A DNA stretch of 64,000 nt from Trichobilharzia regenti (lineage: Eukaryota > Platyhelminthes > Trematoda > Strigeidida > Schistosomatidae): contig OX235262.1 of NCBI GenBank assembly GCA_944472135.2, positions 54,408,440-54,472,439 of the forward strand. The letters are read 5' to 3'. The position numbers and the translations under genes are program-made. Positions 1 through 11,955 of this stretch are shown one piece after another; positions within the stretch are counted from its first letter, which is position 1, and the number at the start of each line of letters is the position of its first letter. The notes under the pieces were generated by a model, which saw nothing but the letters and a program-made list of their open reading frames with translations, searched no databases and had not been told where the DNA came from.

Positions 1-108
1 TACGAACTGTGATCAAGATTTGACCGGATAGTTTCAAAATAATTGAGCGCTGAGTGAGAAGTAGACATTTTTAAAGTTATATTTGTAAAATCTCAGCGAA
101 ATTGAAAT

Positions 109-166
109 GATTAATTCCAACGTTTCGTTCGGCAATCTGGTCCGAACTTCTTCAGGGAAATTAATC
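109..166 (-). ncRNA. Hammerhead-like ribozyme motif, left arm
   Basis: Read on the minus strand this is the same motif as at 760-817: stem I GATTAATTTCC/GGAATTAATC, core CTGAAGA, stem II GTTCGG/CCGAAC, then GAAAC-GTT. Stem III is reduced to AC/GT, as in minimal type I hammerheads of Penelope-like elements. There is one extra A between the core and stem II. Activity is unknown. Confidence 0.55.
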
Positions 167-460
167 GAAATTAACATAACAAAGTTTTATATATAAAGGG
201 ACACATCTTGTTTTTAAAATTCTTGTCCAATCATGAATCATGCAACAGGTATCAACATGTATCATAAATAAATAATTAGAGTTGTATGTTTATATAAAAG
301 TACATCTCTTATTTTTAAATATGAATCAATAGGTATACTAAACAAAACAAGACAAAAATTGTATGAACTATGATCAAAAACTTTTTGACCTCAGACTTTC
401 GAAATTTGTCTACTTTTGTTAAAATATATGTGTATATGCAGTATATGCAGGGTACAATGG

Positions 461-484
461 TGTGTGTGTATGTGTGTGTGTGTG
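461..484. repeat. GT microsatellite
   Basis: Short interrupted run of TG dinucleotides inside the spacer of the inverted repeat. Confidence 0.9.
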
Positions 485-759
485 GGTGGAACAGTCATAA
501 AACATTTGCTATTCTCATATGAGCTGTGATGAAGATTTGACCGAATAGTTACAAAATAATTGACATTTTTATAAATATAATTTAATTTTTATAAATTTGT
601 TATTCTCTCCATAAGAAGACGTAGACAATCGGGAATTCGACCAAGTGTGACTACTTGTTCATACATATCAAATTTTTATTTTATTTATTATGATTGGACA
701 AAAAATTTTAAAAAACAAGAGGTGTCCCTTTATATATAAATCTTTGTTATGTTAATTTC

Positions 760-817
760 GATTAATTTCCCTGAAGAAGTTCGGACCAGATTGCCGAACG
801 AAACGTTGGAATTAATC
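760..817 (+). ncRNA. Hammerhead-like ribozyme motif, right arm
   Basis: Stem I pairs 760-770 with 808-817. CTGAAGA is at 771-777, stem II pairs GTTCGG (779-784) with CCGAAC (794-799), GAAA is at 800-803, and the minimal stem III plus cleavage triplet GTT is at 805-807. Predicted cleavage would follow T807. The self-complementary ACGT stem III suggests dimeric activity, as described for PLE hammerheads. A778 is an extra base before stem II. Confidence 0.6.
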
Positions 818-860
818 ATTTCAATTTCGCTGAGATTTTACAAATCTAACTTTAAATAAC

Positions 861-1561
861 AATTTAGTTTATCCAAAGCCATATGTTTACTTCAGAGTAC
901 GGCTGTCGGAATATGCGAACCTTGTGAGGTCTCGAATGCGGAATGTTCTAAGGCAGAAAATGAAGAAAAACACTAACTTGTAGCTAGACATACATTCAAA
1001 CAACCATACAATAATATAAAATAAAGTGGCGGTCTTAATGTCTCTTCTGATCGGTTGACAGAATAGTTCAGTAAACGAAGCTTTTTATAGAACCAACAGA
1101 ATGGAAATGAAATAGAATTCATTCAGGACTTCTTCAGGATATCTGAAAAATCATAGTAGTCAAAGACAAAAACAGTAGCAGGACAGGAACTATAAAACCA
1201 AGTTTCAAAGTTGTGAGTCTATATTTAGTGTAATTATGAGCAATCATAATGTTTCACTGTATGACAAATCTGATTAGAAAGAACATTAATGGTATCTGCG
1301 GTGATAAACGTTAGTAGTACCACAAAATTCTTGGTCATATTATGGCCCTTAGACCGAAATTTTATCTGCAGCAAAAACAGCCTTTGCTGAATTTTGAATG
1401 CAGACATTCTTCACTGACGAAGCCAATAAATATGAAACTTAGGCCAAGGTTTACTTTCAGATTACCTCCAACCATCTAACATAAATTCAAAGTGTACTGC
1501 GACGGTTATCCATCTATCTTAGTCGTTATACTTCAAAATTTAATGATAAAATTCGGTCGGC
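861..1561. other. No recognised feature
   Basis: AT-rich, no open frame of note and no strong repeat. A weak match to the 'GAGCAATaatttGTGCTC' PLE repeat family occurs near 1235-1290. Confidence 0.5.
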
Positions 1562-1824
1562 ACTAGTACTTAATTGTGCGTCGGTAGCGCAGTGGTTAGG
1601 ACGCTCACCGACCATGCACATGGTCCGGGGTTCGACCCCCGGACACCAACGCACTCCTTTACCTCGCTAAGCCATAAATAATGCTGGTAAAGAGGAAAGG
1701 TTGGGCATGAGGCTAGCAACCCAATCCTGTTAAAATAAACACTGCTACAGAAACTTCAAGCCACTAGCTTGGATCCCTATGTTCCACTGGGAGTGTGAAG
1801 GAAATTGAAAAAAACTAGTACTTA
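1562..1824 (+). mobile_element. tRNA-headed SINE (family A) with target-site duplication
   Basis: The 11-bp direct repeat ACTAGTACTTA lies at 1562-1572 and 1814-1824, so the insert is 1573-1813 (241 bp). The head at 1578-1653 has polymerase III boxes: A box TAGCGCAGTGG and B box GGTTCGACCCC with a perfect T-arm, and a 7-bp acceptor-like pairing with one mismatch. The body (GAGGCTAGCAACCC... CTGCTACAGAAACTTCA) resembles the 5' part of the RTE element near 21530-21600. The tail (CCCTATGTTCCACTGGGAGTGTGAAGGA) resembles that element's 3' end. This is the best-preserved copy of the family in the window. Confidence 0.85.
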
Positions 1825-2924
1825 GGATCAAACACAAGTTATCGTCTACTTCTCAAAACCTGCTAGCCCAGTGATTTTTAACATTTTATTTATGCTAAAA
1901 TTATGATATCAAACATTATCCGTGAATGCGTTTGTTAGATTATGTGGTTCAGTGCATATTTTTGCCAACTATTGAATTCACTATGATTTATGCTAGATAC
2001 CTTTGATCATGCCGCCATTTTCTGGCGTAGTTAGTACATTTTAAGGCATATCATTACACACAGTCTTAATCTCCCGTTCACATAAATGTATAAATCTCCT
2101 GTTTTTTTCAGAATGAGCCTACCAGCCTATGTTTTCCAAAAACATAATTCCTGGTTATTCAGAATACCTTATATTTGTCAGTAAGCGAATGGGTTCATCA
2201 TTCTATGTTGGTGTGTGGTTCCCTTATGAAAACTACCTTATGTTGAGAATTTTAATTCGATTTACCAGCAGCATATTGTGACAGACTGAGGGATACTTGA
2301 TCAATTACATTTAAATATAGTCTTTAGGATTAAATTAATCCTCGACGGGTATTCATTAATAGATGAATGCTTAAACTGTTTAAATACCAAGCTCCTGTTT
2401 ACTGAAATCTTGAATTATAATGGGTATAACATTTTCACCGATGTTTATTGAGCAGCTGCAATTTTCCGATAGATGGAAACATAAATTTACATGGTTAAGC
2501 TCACTAGTCTCTTCTCTCGCATGATTTGAAAGTTCCTGAAAGGCATAGTTAGAATTCAGTAGACCACTGATAAACTTCACATTTGAAATAAGTATTCCTA
2601 GACAACGCCTACTAGTGGAAAAATTACTTAACTTACTTACTTACTTATATAATATATATAATATACAACTTACGAGTTCTTATATATTTCAACGCTTTAT
2701 CCAATAATAGGTGCTCAAAAATAACTCCTTCCGTTGAATCGCCCCTTTCAGCATATTCTATAGACGAAACTTTATATCTAAAAATTAATAAAAAAAAACC
2801 ATGAATCAATTAGATAAAAAACGCAGCATAAATCATTTAATATTCAGTACAATTCGTTTTTCGTATATGAATTTATTCCGAGTCTGATCAAAGATTGATT
2901 TCATTTCGAACCAGGGAGTAATCG
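1825..2924. other. No recognised feature; short CTTA run
   Basis: Only short unsupported open frames. A CTTA tetranucleotide run lies at about 2626-2646. Confidence 0.5.
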
Positions 2925-3325
2925 ACAGCCGTATCGTACCAATCTCGGACTCGCCGAAGTTCAAACCCACGATCTTCCAGGTACAGGATAAGCTTGTAAA
3001 CTATTCAACCACCGAGAAAAAATGCATTGACCTATAAATTCCAACTTTCAGCAGTTATTGACCACCAGCCAACATTATCGGTGAATACTTGTCCCCACAC
3101 CCGACCTGGTGGAGCCCACTAGTCACGACTTTCCACTACGACTCCAGTCAACTTCATCCTGTAATCAGTCAGATTAGTCTTCTAGAGTTAGTTTGTAGGG
3201 ATTTTATTTGTTTAGAACGCCAGCGAGTACACATTGCTGAGGAGTTCCAAGCTAGGAGAAAGCAGCTCTCCAATAACCCTTGGTTTCCGCTGGTTCTCTA
3301 GCTGATATCAATCTGTGATCAAACA
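2925..3325 (-). repeat. Degenerate SINE (family B)
   Basis: Decayed copy of the family-B SINE. The recognisable parts are the CCCACACCCGACCTG...GGAGCCCACTAGTCACGACTTTCCACTA block near 3090-3145 and an eroded tRNA-like region near 2945-3020. The short open frame across it is a shadow of the repeat. Confidence 0.55.
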
Positions 3326-4149
3326 TGTAACAAATGAAACTCCTGCAGACGAACGCTCGAACAAATGAGATTTGCGTTTTTCCCCTCGCTTGCTCTCCAC
3401 AGAATAAGTGAAATAGAAGATGATTCATTCACGCCTAAATAGCTACGTTACATTAAATAGAAAAAAAATTATCACATAATTCTCTCTTGTTAATTCTTGC
3501 ATTATGACTTTATTTAATATATTTAATTATTTTTTATATCAATTGAACTGTAAACTGACATCAGTTAATTATTGAATCGTATTAAAAGCTGACCAAAATA
3601 GAGTATAAAGTCATATGTATATCAAATATAAGCAATAATACATAGCTATAAATAATTGTTACGCGGTAACTTTAAAATTGAATGATATTTCCGTTTCGCT
3701 CATTGTAGTAGTTTTATTTAGATGTATTCTGTTTACATTGATAGACGGTGAGTTATAGCTGTTTATTTTTAAGTTAAGGAAGTCCCTCCAATTTTTAGTA
3801 CATCATTCATTGTATTTCACGGTCAGTAGCTTGTATGCTTTTTTTTTGGTAACATCAATGAGCTTAATTAGGTAAAATGGTATTCTTTAATTTATGAATT
3901 TTCATTGTAATGGTAAAAAGACAATATTCAATGAAGGGACTCTTATCAGAGGATGTATTATCAAGCTATACAATTGAACGCATATGATGTGTAAGGAAAT
4001 ATATCTTCAGGCATCGTTTAAGCATCGGTACAAGAAATTAACATGTTAACAAAGGCAGGATACGATCAGTCAACAGAAAAAATGAAACTGAAATGAAAAT
4101 ATGTAAGAAGTTACAACCTGTTAAAAAAATTCAAACAAAGTTGTAAATA
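3326..4149. other. No recognised feature
   Basis: Low-complexity AT-rich DNA with no supported gene. Confidence 0.5.
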
Positions 4150-4668
4150 CAGGATTTTATCATGGGCTGACATTAGTTAGAGAACTGGTGGAAAACCTGG
4201 GAGTACTGGGTAGCTGTTTTATCCTAGTTTGGGACTCTTCAGTGATACACATCCAACGAGGTTCGAACCCAGGACTTTCTGATTACAAAGCGAGCTAGCT
4301 CGTAAACCATTAAGCCACTGGTACACGATCCAATGGGCCGTGAATTCTAACTTCTGCGAATTCACGATATAGTGCGACCGCTAGCCAATGTCTTTGGCGA
4401 GTATTTGTCTTCACACCCGACCTGCTGCACCCTACTGGTCACGAGTTCGCACTAGAACCCAGATAACTGCCCACCTGAAAAGGGCCAGTCGCTAGTGAGC
4501 ATTCAAGTATTGGTTTGCAGGATTTCGATTAATCGGTTACAGGATTTCATCATGAACTGAGATTGTTCAGAGACGAGACAAGTTTTCGATTTGTTTTCCA
4601 ACCAATGTCAGCTCATGTTGAAATCCTGTAAACAATCAACCAAACTGCTACAAACCAATACTTGAAAG
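4150..4668 (-). repeat. SINE (family B) copy plus facing end fragments
   Basis: A near-complete family-B copy occupies 4150-4535 on the minus strand: hammerhead-like block (minus strand ACTGAAGAGTCCCAAACTAG) near 4200-4250, and tRNA-like A and B boxes (GGTTCGAAC) near 4260-4315, followed by the body. At 4535-4668 two fragments of the family's outer ends face each other. Confidence 0.7.
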
Positions 4669-6149
4669 TTGTAAATATTTATAATTAGTAATCTAAACCA
4701 CGGCAAAATAGTGGTGATTATAAACATATTTCAAAACTAAGCGATGGAAAACAATAACATACAAAATATTTCATATAATGTATACATCTTCGAAATGTAC
4801 ATTAAGTTAAAAAAGGTTAACGGAATTAGTATTCAAATTAGAAGTGTTGCAAAATATGGTAAGAAGTTGTTAAATTGTAAAAAGCGTATTGCATTGAAAT
4901 AATAAGTGGAACATTTGAAATAATACCGTAAACTGTTCATCGTGAATATAATAGTAATAACTGAATGAGCTCCTTTTCGTTCTAAGGCTAAGGTGGGAAT
5001 AGAGAACGTACATGCTTCTTTTGTACACAGTAATCTGGTTTAAACTTAGGAACAGCCAAAAACTCCGTTGCCTATAGAAGTTTGGAAAGAAGAAAATACG
5101 AAACGTTAGCATGAATAAGATGGGTGAGTTTAAAATAGACATGTATAGTGACAGTAGACTTATGTAACTAAACACAAATCCTGTTAAGCATCTCCACGCT
5201 TAGGAATAGCCATTCAATTTGACAGATTTCAGAAATGGTCTATCCACTCCTCACACTAGTTTCCAAATTTGTACGGAGTTTGTTTGTTATTGGACTCAAA
5301 TACCGTCCTAGCTTTAGGTAAAGTTGATCAAATTTGGAAAGAACTGACATAATCTTGCAGTATCTTATAAGATATAATTATTTCATGAACCTAGAACCTT
5401 ATATCCAGTTCATTACTGGAATTTCAATAGCGGTCAAATAACTGTTAGTTATTTATACTTTTGTTAGTGAATTAAGTGTCACAAACCCCCATTGCGAACA
5501 ATATTCCCGGTTATATGTTTGAAATCCAGCACAATAATAAATAGCCAAAGCAACGGTCAAACCAAACCTAAATCAAATCATAACCCAGTGTTCTACACTA
5601 AAGTATTCCCTAATCAGGAAAACATATTATGGGATTCGGTAAGCGCAATGACACTCTCTAAACCCACCTGCCACGTGAAGCACATCTTAAAAGATGAAAA
5701 AATCTCCTTAATGAGAAGTCAAAGAAATACACATTTCACTGTCACACAACTTTGTGAGTTTGTAATAAAATGCATTAATTTCAACAAGTTTTCGAACAAA
5801 TGATTCACACCTAGCGTCACTTTTGAAGTACATGTACTCCAGAAGGAGGAAAGATGGCGGCGATTCATTTGAGAGAGGAATGTTATGGAAATATACATAC
5901 TGGCATCCCTTTTAAAATGGTTTTTATTCATCCTAAAGTGAAACGTAAAACGCCTCACAGTAAGTATACGTTTTAATTTTATTTTACAGCTGAAAGGAAG
6001 TCAGTATGTATTGATTTGGTTCAAGTTATTTCATACTGTCGACTAACTGTTTATATTTGACTGACGCGCTCATGTTGTGTTGACATGTTTTCTGCCACTA
6101 CGTACTTTTTGACGATATATGAAGATAAATATGAATTTCTGTAGTTGAT
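4669..6149. other. No recognised feature
   Basis: Several short open frames on both strands (for example 4870-5175 minus and 5492-5803 plus) lack recognisable domains and supporting signals. They are best treated as chance frames. Confidence 0.45.
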
Positions 6150-6275
6150 AGTAGCTAGTAGCGGAATCCAAGAGGGTGTTTCTATCACTTACAGGAGATT
6201 CATGTTTGTCTTCATAATAAGTCTCAAATGAAGCGAAATGAGCATCCTGGATTCTTCAGCTAGCCACCTGTAGCT
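6150..6275 (+). repeat. Decayed hammerhead SINE (Sm-alpha-like)
   Basis: The plus-strand segment around 6220-6262 reads AGTCTCAAATGAAGCGAAAT followed by CATCCTGGATTC, matching stem II, GAAA and stem I of the Sm-alpha hammerhead. The core CTGATGA side is eroded, so a functional ribozyme is unlikely. Confidence 0.4.
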
Positions 6276-9117
6276 GAACGACATCATGGATGGATTCTGA
6301 TTGAAATTTTAACGGTCCTACCTTAATTCCACAGAAATGCTATGGTGAATATAATTCAGCAATCTTAATTGCATACCCGGAAAGACAATAGATTAGAAGA
6401 AATCGATCGATTTGTAATAACGTGCCAGCGGTAAATTAAGACTGTCCTGTAAAATTACACACTATGATCTGGTTAATACCGTCAGCGGTAATGAAGAAAG
6501 CCTGACTAAATGCATCACGCTATACGCAACTGATTGACTGAGATACGTAGCTGAGTACCACTCACATTAGTCAAGAGCGTTTGCTAGCCAGATCTAGGCG
6601 ATCTAAACGCCAGATGCCCACTTGAATCGTTCACCCGTGATGTCATCAGCTGTGCATACACAGACAAATCAATGTAAACACTATCCAACTACTCAGGCTA
6701 ATCAATTAGTAGTATGTAGCGTGATTCGTTTTTAATGGATTCCTTCATTACCGTAGATGGTATCAAGCACTTCACATATTGTGATCTGGATGACCTCTGT
6801 TTTCAAAGAAAACCACGGTGAAATAATCACCTCAAACCGTGTAAGTTACACATCGCAAATCAATTTGCAAATTGTGAATTTGATTATTAGTTTCACCAGC
6901 TCGCTGACGTCGCTAGCCGGAAATCTGGTGCTTTAAAATGACTCAACTCTATCAAATGAGTCATACCAGACCTACCGCTAGTAAGCTCAGCACATAAACG
7001 AGAGGAACAGCCGTCCAGTGTTGATATCATCGTGATTAGGCTAAGAAGCCCTACTGGTTGGTACAGGTAGTGTGGAAATACTCATCTCAATCAACCAGTG
7101 GTATATACACTAATGGATTCGTTTACAATAAAAGCTAAATTAACCATGAAACAGGGGTTCTACAGAAACAAAACACGGAGATTGGTGGAACTGGTCACAC
7201 CCAAATGTTTACTATATCTAAGTGGAGAAAGGTGTGATATTTTAGTCAAAGACTGTGTATGTAGTACACTGTATATAATCAAGATACGGCACCAACCGTT
7301 ACTTGATATCATCCACATATCAAGGGAGTAATTTAGACGAGATATTTCTTGTAAAACAGCTCCGCATAAACGTCGATTCTCCTTTATAGTTTATAGTATC
7401 ACAACATTGAAATTTATGTGCATGTTTGCGTGTAAATAGATTAAACAAAACGTGTCTGCAATGTCCGTTTGTCTATTCACTGGATTAGTTTGGATAGGAT
7501 TACATCATACCAAAAAGTGCACGCCATACTGATGAGAATTTCAATTGGATGAAAATGAAACGCATCAGATTTGAAATTATTCTTATCTGGAAATTTAAAA
7601 ATAGGACAATCATTTTACCGGACTTATTTTTGTAATTAGAACCATGTCGAGAGATGTGATGATTATTTACGTATTCGCTTCGTTACTTTACCATGGAAGG
7701 TTACCAGAATAGTGAATAATGCTTGCGGTTTATGTGATAAGTGCCGGGTCCAATACTGTGAATAGTCATGATTATTCACTGATAGGCAGTTATATCCGGC
7801 CTCATAATCTCAAATAAGGCAAAGAGCATGTTTTTTTGAACCATCTTCTAGTCACTGACCCTCAGATGACATCAAGATGGTATTCACAAACTGGAAATGA
7901 TTAGGGTTAAACTCCCAAGGCAGTCTAGAAAATATGAACAATCTTTGGAGCAGTTAACGCTTTATTAACTGAGGGGGGAACCTCAGAACCTCAACAAGAC
8001 GAAGGTATCTGAACTTGTAACGTCTTCAGTGACTTTGAAGGCTTATTTACATGAAAAAGTGAAATGATAGTCTGGGTAACGACTTAGCCTAAAGACTAAT
8101 AGAGTGTATGAGTGGACTTGTGACGCTCACGTCTCTGAATAATCTGACATCTTGATCAAGAATTTTACTGAATGTTAATTGCTCCCATTGTAATTCATCA
8201 TTATGCTTTTTTTGTATTTAAAAACGCTGTCTTCATCTAATATCACTAGAAAAACTGAATAAATACTTTGCATTTTTGAAAAATACTGAGCTATGAATAG
8301 GTACGTTTAATTTAATCAATTCATGTTTATAGCCTCTTTATAGAACAAGAATGTACCATCGATTTTTCGTAATATATCTTAGAATATGAGGCCTCACCAT
8401 TTGAGTGTTATGATAGTTTTTCACTGTTAAAAGCCAGTGATTGGTGCTTTAATTTCCTAGTTGTTAGAGTTTAAGCTATACTGGTTACCGAATTTCGAGA
8501 GACCTATCGAGTGGGAATACGCTTTGTATACTACCTGACTATCTTAGATTTAAATGTCTTTCAATAAATTTCAAATGAACACTTCTGAATAGACTCAAAG
8601 AAAAACTAGGCTGCAGCTGTATTTTTGTTAGCTTCACTGTAAAATGAGAACATCTTGAGAATCGATTACTTACCTGTCATTTTTATATGCTTACAATCTC
8701 ATTATAACATATATAAAGGTAAGGATACTTTTGATAATATTAGCAATAGATTTATTGTGAACAGTACATTAGGAAATTGTCAACGCGTATCATCTGCCTT
8801 TCGTATAAAACCTTCAAGTAACCGTGTAGCCCGTAGTACAATATTCTATGAAAGATGTCTGCAGCCTGTCTTATTCCTTCAAATGTATTTTTTTGCATGT
8901 AATCACAAAACTGTGTGGAATAAGGTAGACATTTTAAAAGGCAATTCAGTTAGGTGGATGATGAGGTTAATCGGTGAACCCGTGTTTCTTTGAATCGACA
9001 CAAGCTATGTGCAATAAAAAATGAAGGAGTACTTATCCCAGATATCTTGAGAATAGCAATAAAACCCAAAGCGGAATGAAGGTATATAAAGCAAATAATG
9101 AAGTTTTGTTAATACAT
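6276..9117. other. No recognised gene; one low-copy repeat
   Basis: The segment 6765-6900 resembles 36220-36345 (shared CCTCAAAC-GTGTAAGTTACA block). An open frame at 8655-8993 plus (112 residues) matches no family I recognise and lacks splice or start support. Confidence 0.45.
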
Positions 9118-9260
9118 TAATATGATTATAAGCAATAAACTGTGCTCGAATTGTCATCACGTCACTAATACTGTATCAGTGTGTTGTTCCAGATTAACTT
9201 ATTCAACATGAAGTCGCATTCTACTACATTGCCTAAAGTTTGTTCTTACATTTTTATTAT
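9118..9260 (+). repeat. PLE-associated repeat (family F4), decayed
   Basis: Contains the family signature ATGATTATAAGCAATAAACTGTGCTCGAAttGTCATCA followed by CACTAATACTGTATCAGTGTG and a TTCTACTACATTGCC...TTCTTACAT tail. The same order is seen at 17395, 32803, 49376 and, inverted, 57612. Confidence 0.5.
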
Positions 9261-10422
9261 ACTGATTGCTGCAAACAAAGCCCATTTGTTAAGATATGAA
9301 TGCAGAATACCGATCTCAGAATCCTGCTGTATAGCTGGCGTAATTCTCTTAGGACACGCACAGTCACGAAATGCTCGAGTAATCGGAAAGAAACGAATAT
9401 TCCTCAAAAGTTTACAGCTCTTTTTTTATTAGATAAGCATATTTCAAACGTCATACAGTGATGTAGTATTATTACCTGGATGGCGTTTCGAGCATAGATG
9501 ATTGTCATATGAATTTAGCCACACGATTTCACAGCTTGCCTTTTTTATCTTTCTATCTCCCTCTCTCTCGTACTTCCCTTGTTGCTTGATGCCACTTTCC
9601 ATATCATCAGGATAGGCAGTTCGTCATTTCGATTGCACGGGTATGGTGTTGAGTGGAAAAACTAAAACTCCGTGATTAACTTCTAACGACACTTAACTAT
9701 ATTGCTCTTTAGTGCTCTCAACCTGTCCTGCCTTATTTTATGATTACATACATGTGGGTGCAATGAAATGCCTGTGACAGAAAAATATATTTAAGAAAAT
9801 TGTGAAGCCGTAAGACTAGACTCATATAATTATGAGGAATAACTTATGCTCAACACGTCATCCATCCCCTTGTGAATACTATATCACTGTATGATATTTG
9901 AAAGGAACTTATCTAACGTAGAATTACATTCTACCACGGTGCCCATATTCTACACTTACATTAGTTTGCAAGTTTATTAAACAGTTATAACATCAAAAGC
10001 ATAAAATAACTTCAACAGTGCCGTTAAGCAGCTGTACAATCCAGTCTAAGTACAAAACGAGTATTTAGAATCAGATAGAATATCCCCTATAATGTGGGAT
10101 TAAAGCCTCTGTCGATAAGAATCACACACCAGTCAGTTCTCGCGGTCAGTCCAAGGTAAGAAATTACCATGATTCCATCAAAAAAATCACACCGTACAAC
10201 ACATCAGTTAACACTCATGCACAAATTAAACATGGATAAGAGCAAATAACAAGGATCAAATCAACATGTCGTTTGCGAATGTCATGACAGTGTTACTTAT
10301 ACACCAATTTACTATAAGAAAAAGCAATAAGTGGAGCGAATAAATATGCTTATTTCAAATAGTTTCTCACCAGAGGCTGTATAGTAATATATATACATAT
10401 ACATATATATTATCCCTTTACT
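9261..10422. other. No recognised gene; weak F4 fragment
   Basis: A second weak F4-like tail lies at about 9846-9965 (CTCAACACGTCATC ... ATATCACTGTATGA ... TTCTACCACGGTGCCC). Nothing else is recognisable. Confidence 0.45.
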
Positions 10423-10637
10423 TTCCCAGTGAAACATTGAGCATCAAGCTAGAGACTTGAAGTTTCCGTAGCAATGGTGTTTATTTTTACGGGATGGGGT
10501 TGCTAGCCGCATGCCAAACCTTCCTTCTTTACCAGTCTTATTAGTGGTTTAGCGAGGTAAAGGAGTGCGTCGGCCGACGATCAGAACCCGCAGCACGTGA
10601 GTGGTTAGTGAGCATTCTACCGCTGTGACACCAACTC
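10423..10637 (-). mobile_element. tRNA-headed SINE (family A)
   Basis: Minus-strand copy: tail near 10423-10450, body GGGATGGGGTTGCTAGCCGCATGCC near 10490, and a degraded tRNA-like head near 10565-10635. The head abuts a TA microsatellite, so target duplications cannot be read. Confidence 0.75.
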
Positions 10638-10671
<34 letters not shown>

Positions 10672-11381
10672 ATATGTATATATACATTTATAAAAAAATA
10701 TATATCACGGAATATACACATTGGGTCATAGGAGTAATTAAGAAGACAATTGTAGCGAAGAAAATTTTCTTTTCAACTAAGTCATCATCATCATCAAGGC
10801 TGTACATTCGTGTATTTATATCAAATGGATGGGAAAGTTCCAGAATAATTTCCGTTTAAGGGTCAATTTAATAAAAATTACAATTAGGAATTAGAATGTC
10901 AGTCTTCTTAGTTATCTATCCAAAAGCTCAAACCCACGCTTTGTATCCAAAAGAAATACGTCCGACTCCTGGCCCTGCCATGGCCATCATAAACAGGTAA
11001 ATTTTTTTTAGTAATGACCATCCCATCGCCTTTCAGGTTAATTTTTTCTAAGTTTTTCTTAATCCCTGTTTACACTACCATATTTTCATAACCGAGCTTA
11101 GTGTTTATTTTGTCATTTTACTATTTCTACATATTTAATCCCTGATTGCATAAACAATTATTCATCACATTAGTTTTTTTTATCCAAACATCCCGTCTAT
11201 TTTGCTATTTCTACATTCCTAACCCCCAATTACAGAATGTCAATCTTCTTAGTTATTATGATGCTACTTTGTTTGGGATTCATCCGTCCCCCTATAATTT
11301 TTATTAATTTGACCCTTAACCGGAAATTATTCTGGAACTTTCCCATCCATTTGATATAAATACACGAATGTACAGCGTAGA

Positions 11382-11442
<61 letters not shown>
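10638..11442. mobile_element. TA-bounded inverted repeat, PLE-like (family F5)
   Basis: Arms at about 10790-10885 and 11290-11380 are reverse complements (CATTCGTGTATTTATATCAAATGGATGGGAAAGTTCCAGAATAATTTCCG and its complement). TA/TG-rich microsatellites lie outside each arm (10638-10692 and 11383-11442). The spacer contains no coding remnant. The inverted architecture matches the other PLE terminal repeats here, but no PLE domain is present, so the class is inferred. Confidence 0.5.
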
Positions 11443-11445
<3 letters not shown>

Positions 11446-11714
11446 CCTAAATTAACGAATAACTACACATGATGAATATGTATACGGATCTATATGTTGA
11501 TTTTCTGAATTATCATCTAAATCTGCAAAGATCCAGTGCTTTGATTATATCTTAATAAATATATATCACTCCACTTTACATACAGCAAATACGAATAGTT
11601 TTTCAACACTGAAATTCGCTTAGGAGACGTCTAGACTTATTATTTTATGATATTGTAGTATAAGTTGATATGCAACAGCCTGATGGAATTAGACAAATAT
11701 TTAATTGGTCACTA
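11443..11714. other. No recognised feature
   Basis: AT-rich spacer; nothing supported. Confidence 0.5.
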
Positions 11715-11948
11715 GGTAGGTCACGAGGTGATATCAGTTAGAGGATAAATGGAAAACTACGGAGCTGTTTCGTCCTAGTTCAAGGTTCTTCAGTGGCACT
11801 CACCCACCAGGGCTCGACCTCAGTTCTTTCCTGCTACAATGTAAACTTAGAGATCATCCAGCTACTGGTTCTGCAATTGACGTCATCTGGTTATCAAGTC
11901 TGTAACCAGTATAATCCCTTCAAACTAACACTTGATAAATGTTTAATT
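11715..11948 (-). repeat. SINE (family B), decayed
   Basis: Minus-strand copy with GATATCAGTTAGAG end, the hammerhead-like AGCTGTTTCGTCCTAGTT block (11763-11782) and an eroded B box (GGGCTCGACCTCAG). Confidence 0.6.
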
Positions 11949-11955
11949 ATCTAAA

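Larger units (their letters stand above)
70..860. mobile_element. PLE-type inverted repeat with facing hammerhead motifs
   Basis: Arms at about 70-236 and 687-856 are reverse complements: both contain the stretch around TCTCAGCGAAATTGAAATGA, the hammerhead-like core and a TATATATAAAGGGACA segment. A second, direct similarity links 1-46 and 518-563. No protein-coding remnant is visible between the arms. Inverted terminal repeats carrying minimal hammerhead ribozymes are typical of Penelope-like elements; assignment to that class is inferred from architecture and the CTGAAGA...GAAACGTT core, not from a coding domain. Confidence 0.6.

Noticed and set aside
1578..1653. A functional tRNA gene
   Set aside because: It has good A and B boxes and a perfect T-arm, but the anticodon stem cannot form a normal 7-base loop, the acceptor has a mismatch, and it is the head of a 241-bp insert with target duplications and sister copies.
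8655..8993. Novel 112-residue gene
   Set aside because: No domain, start context or splice signals, and composition like the surrounding DNA.
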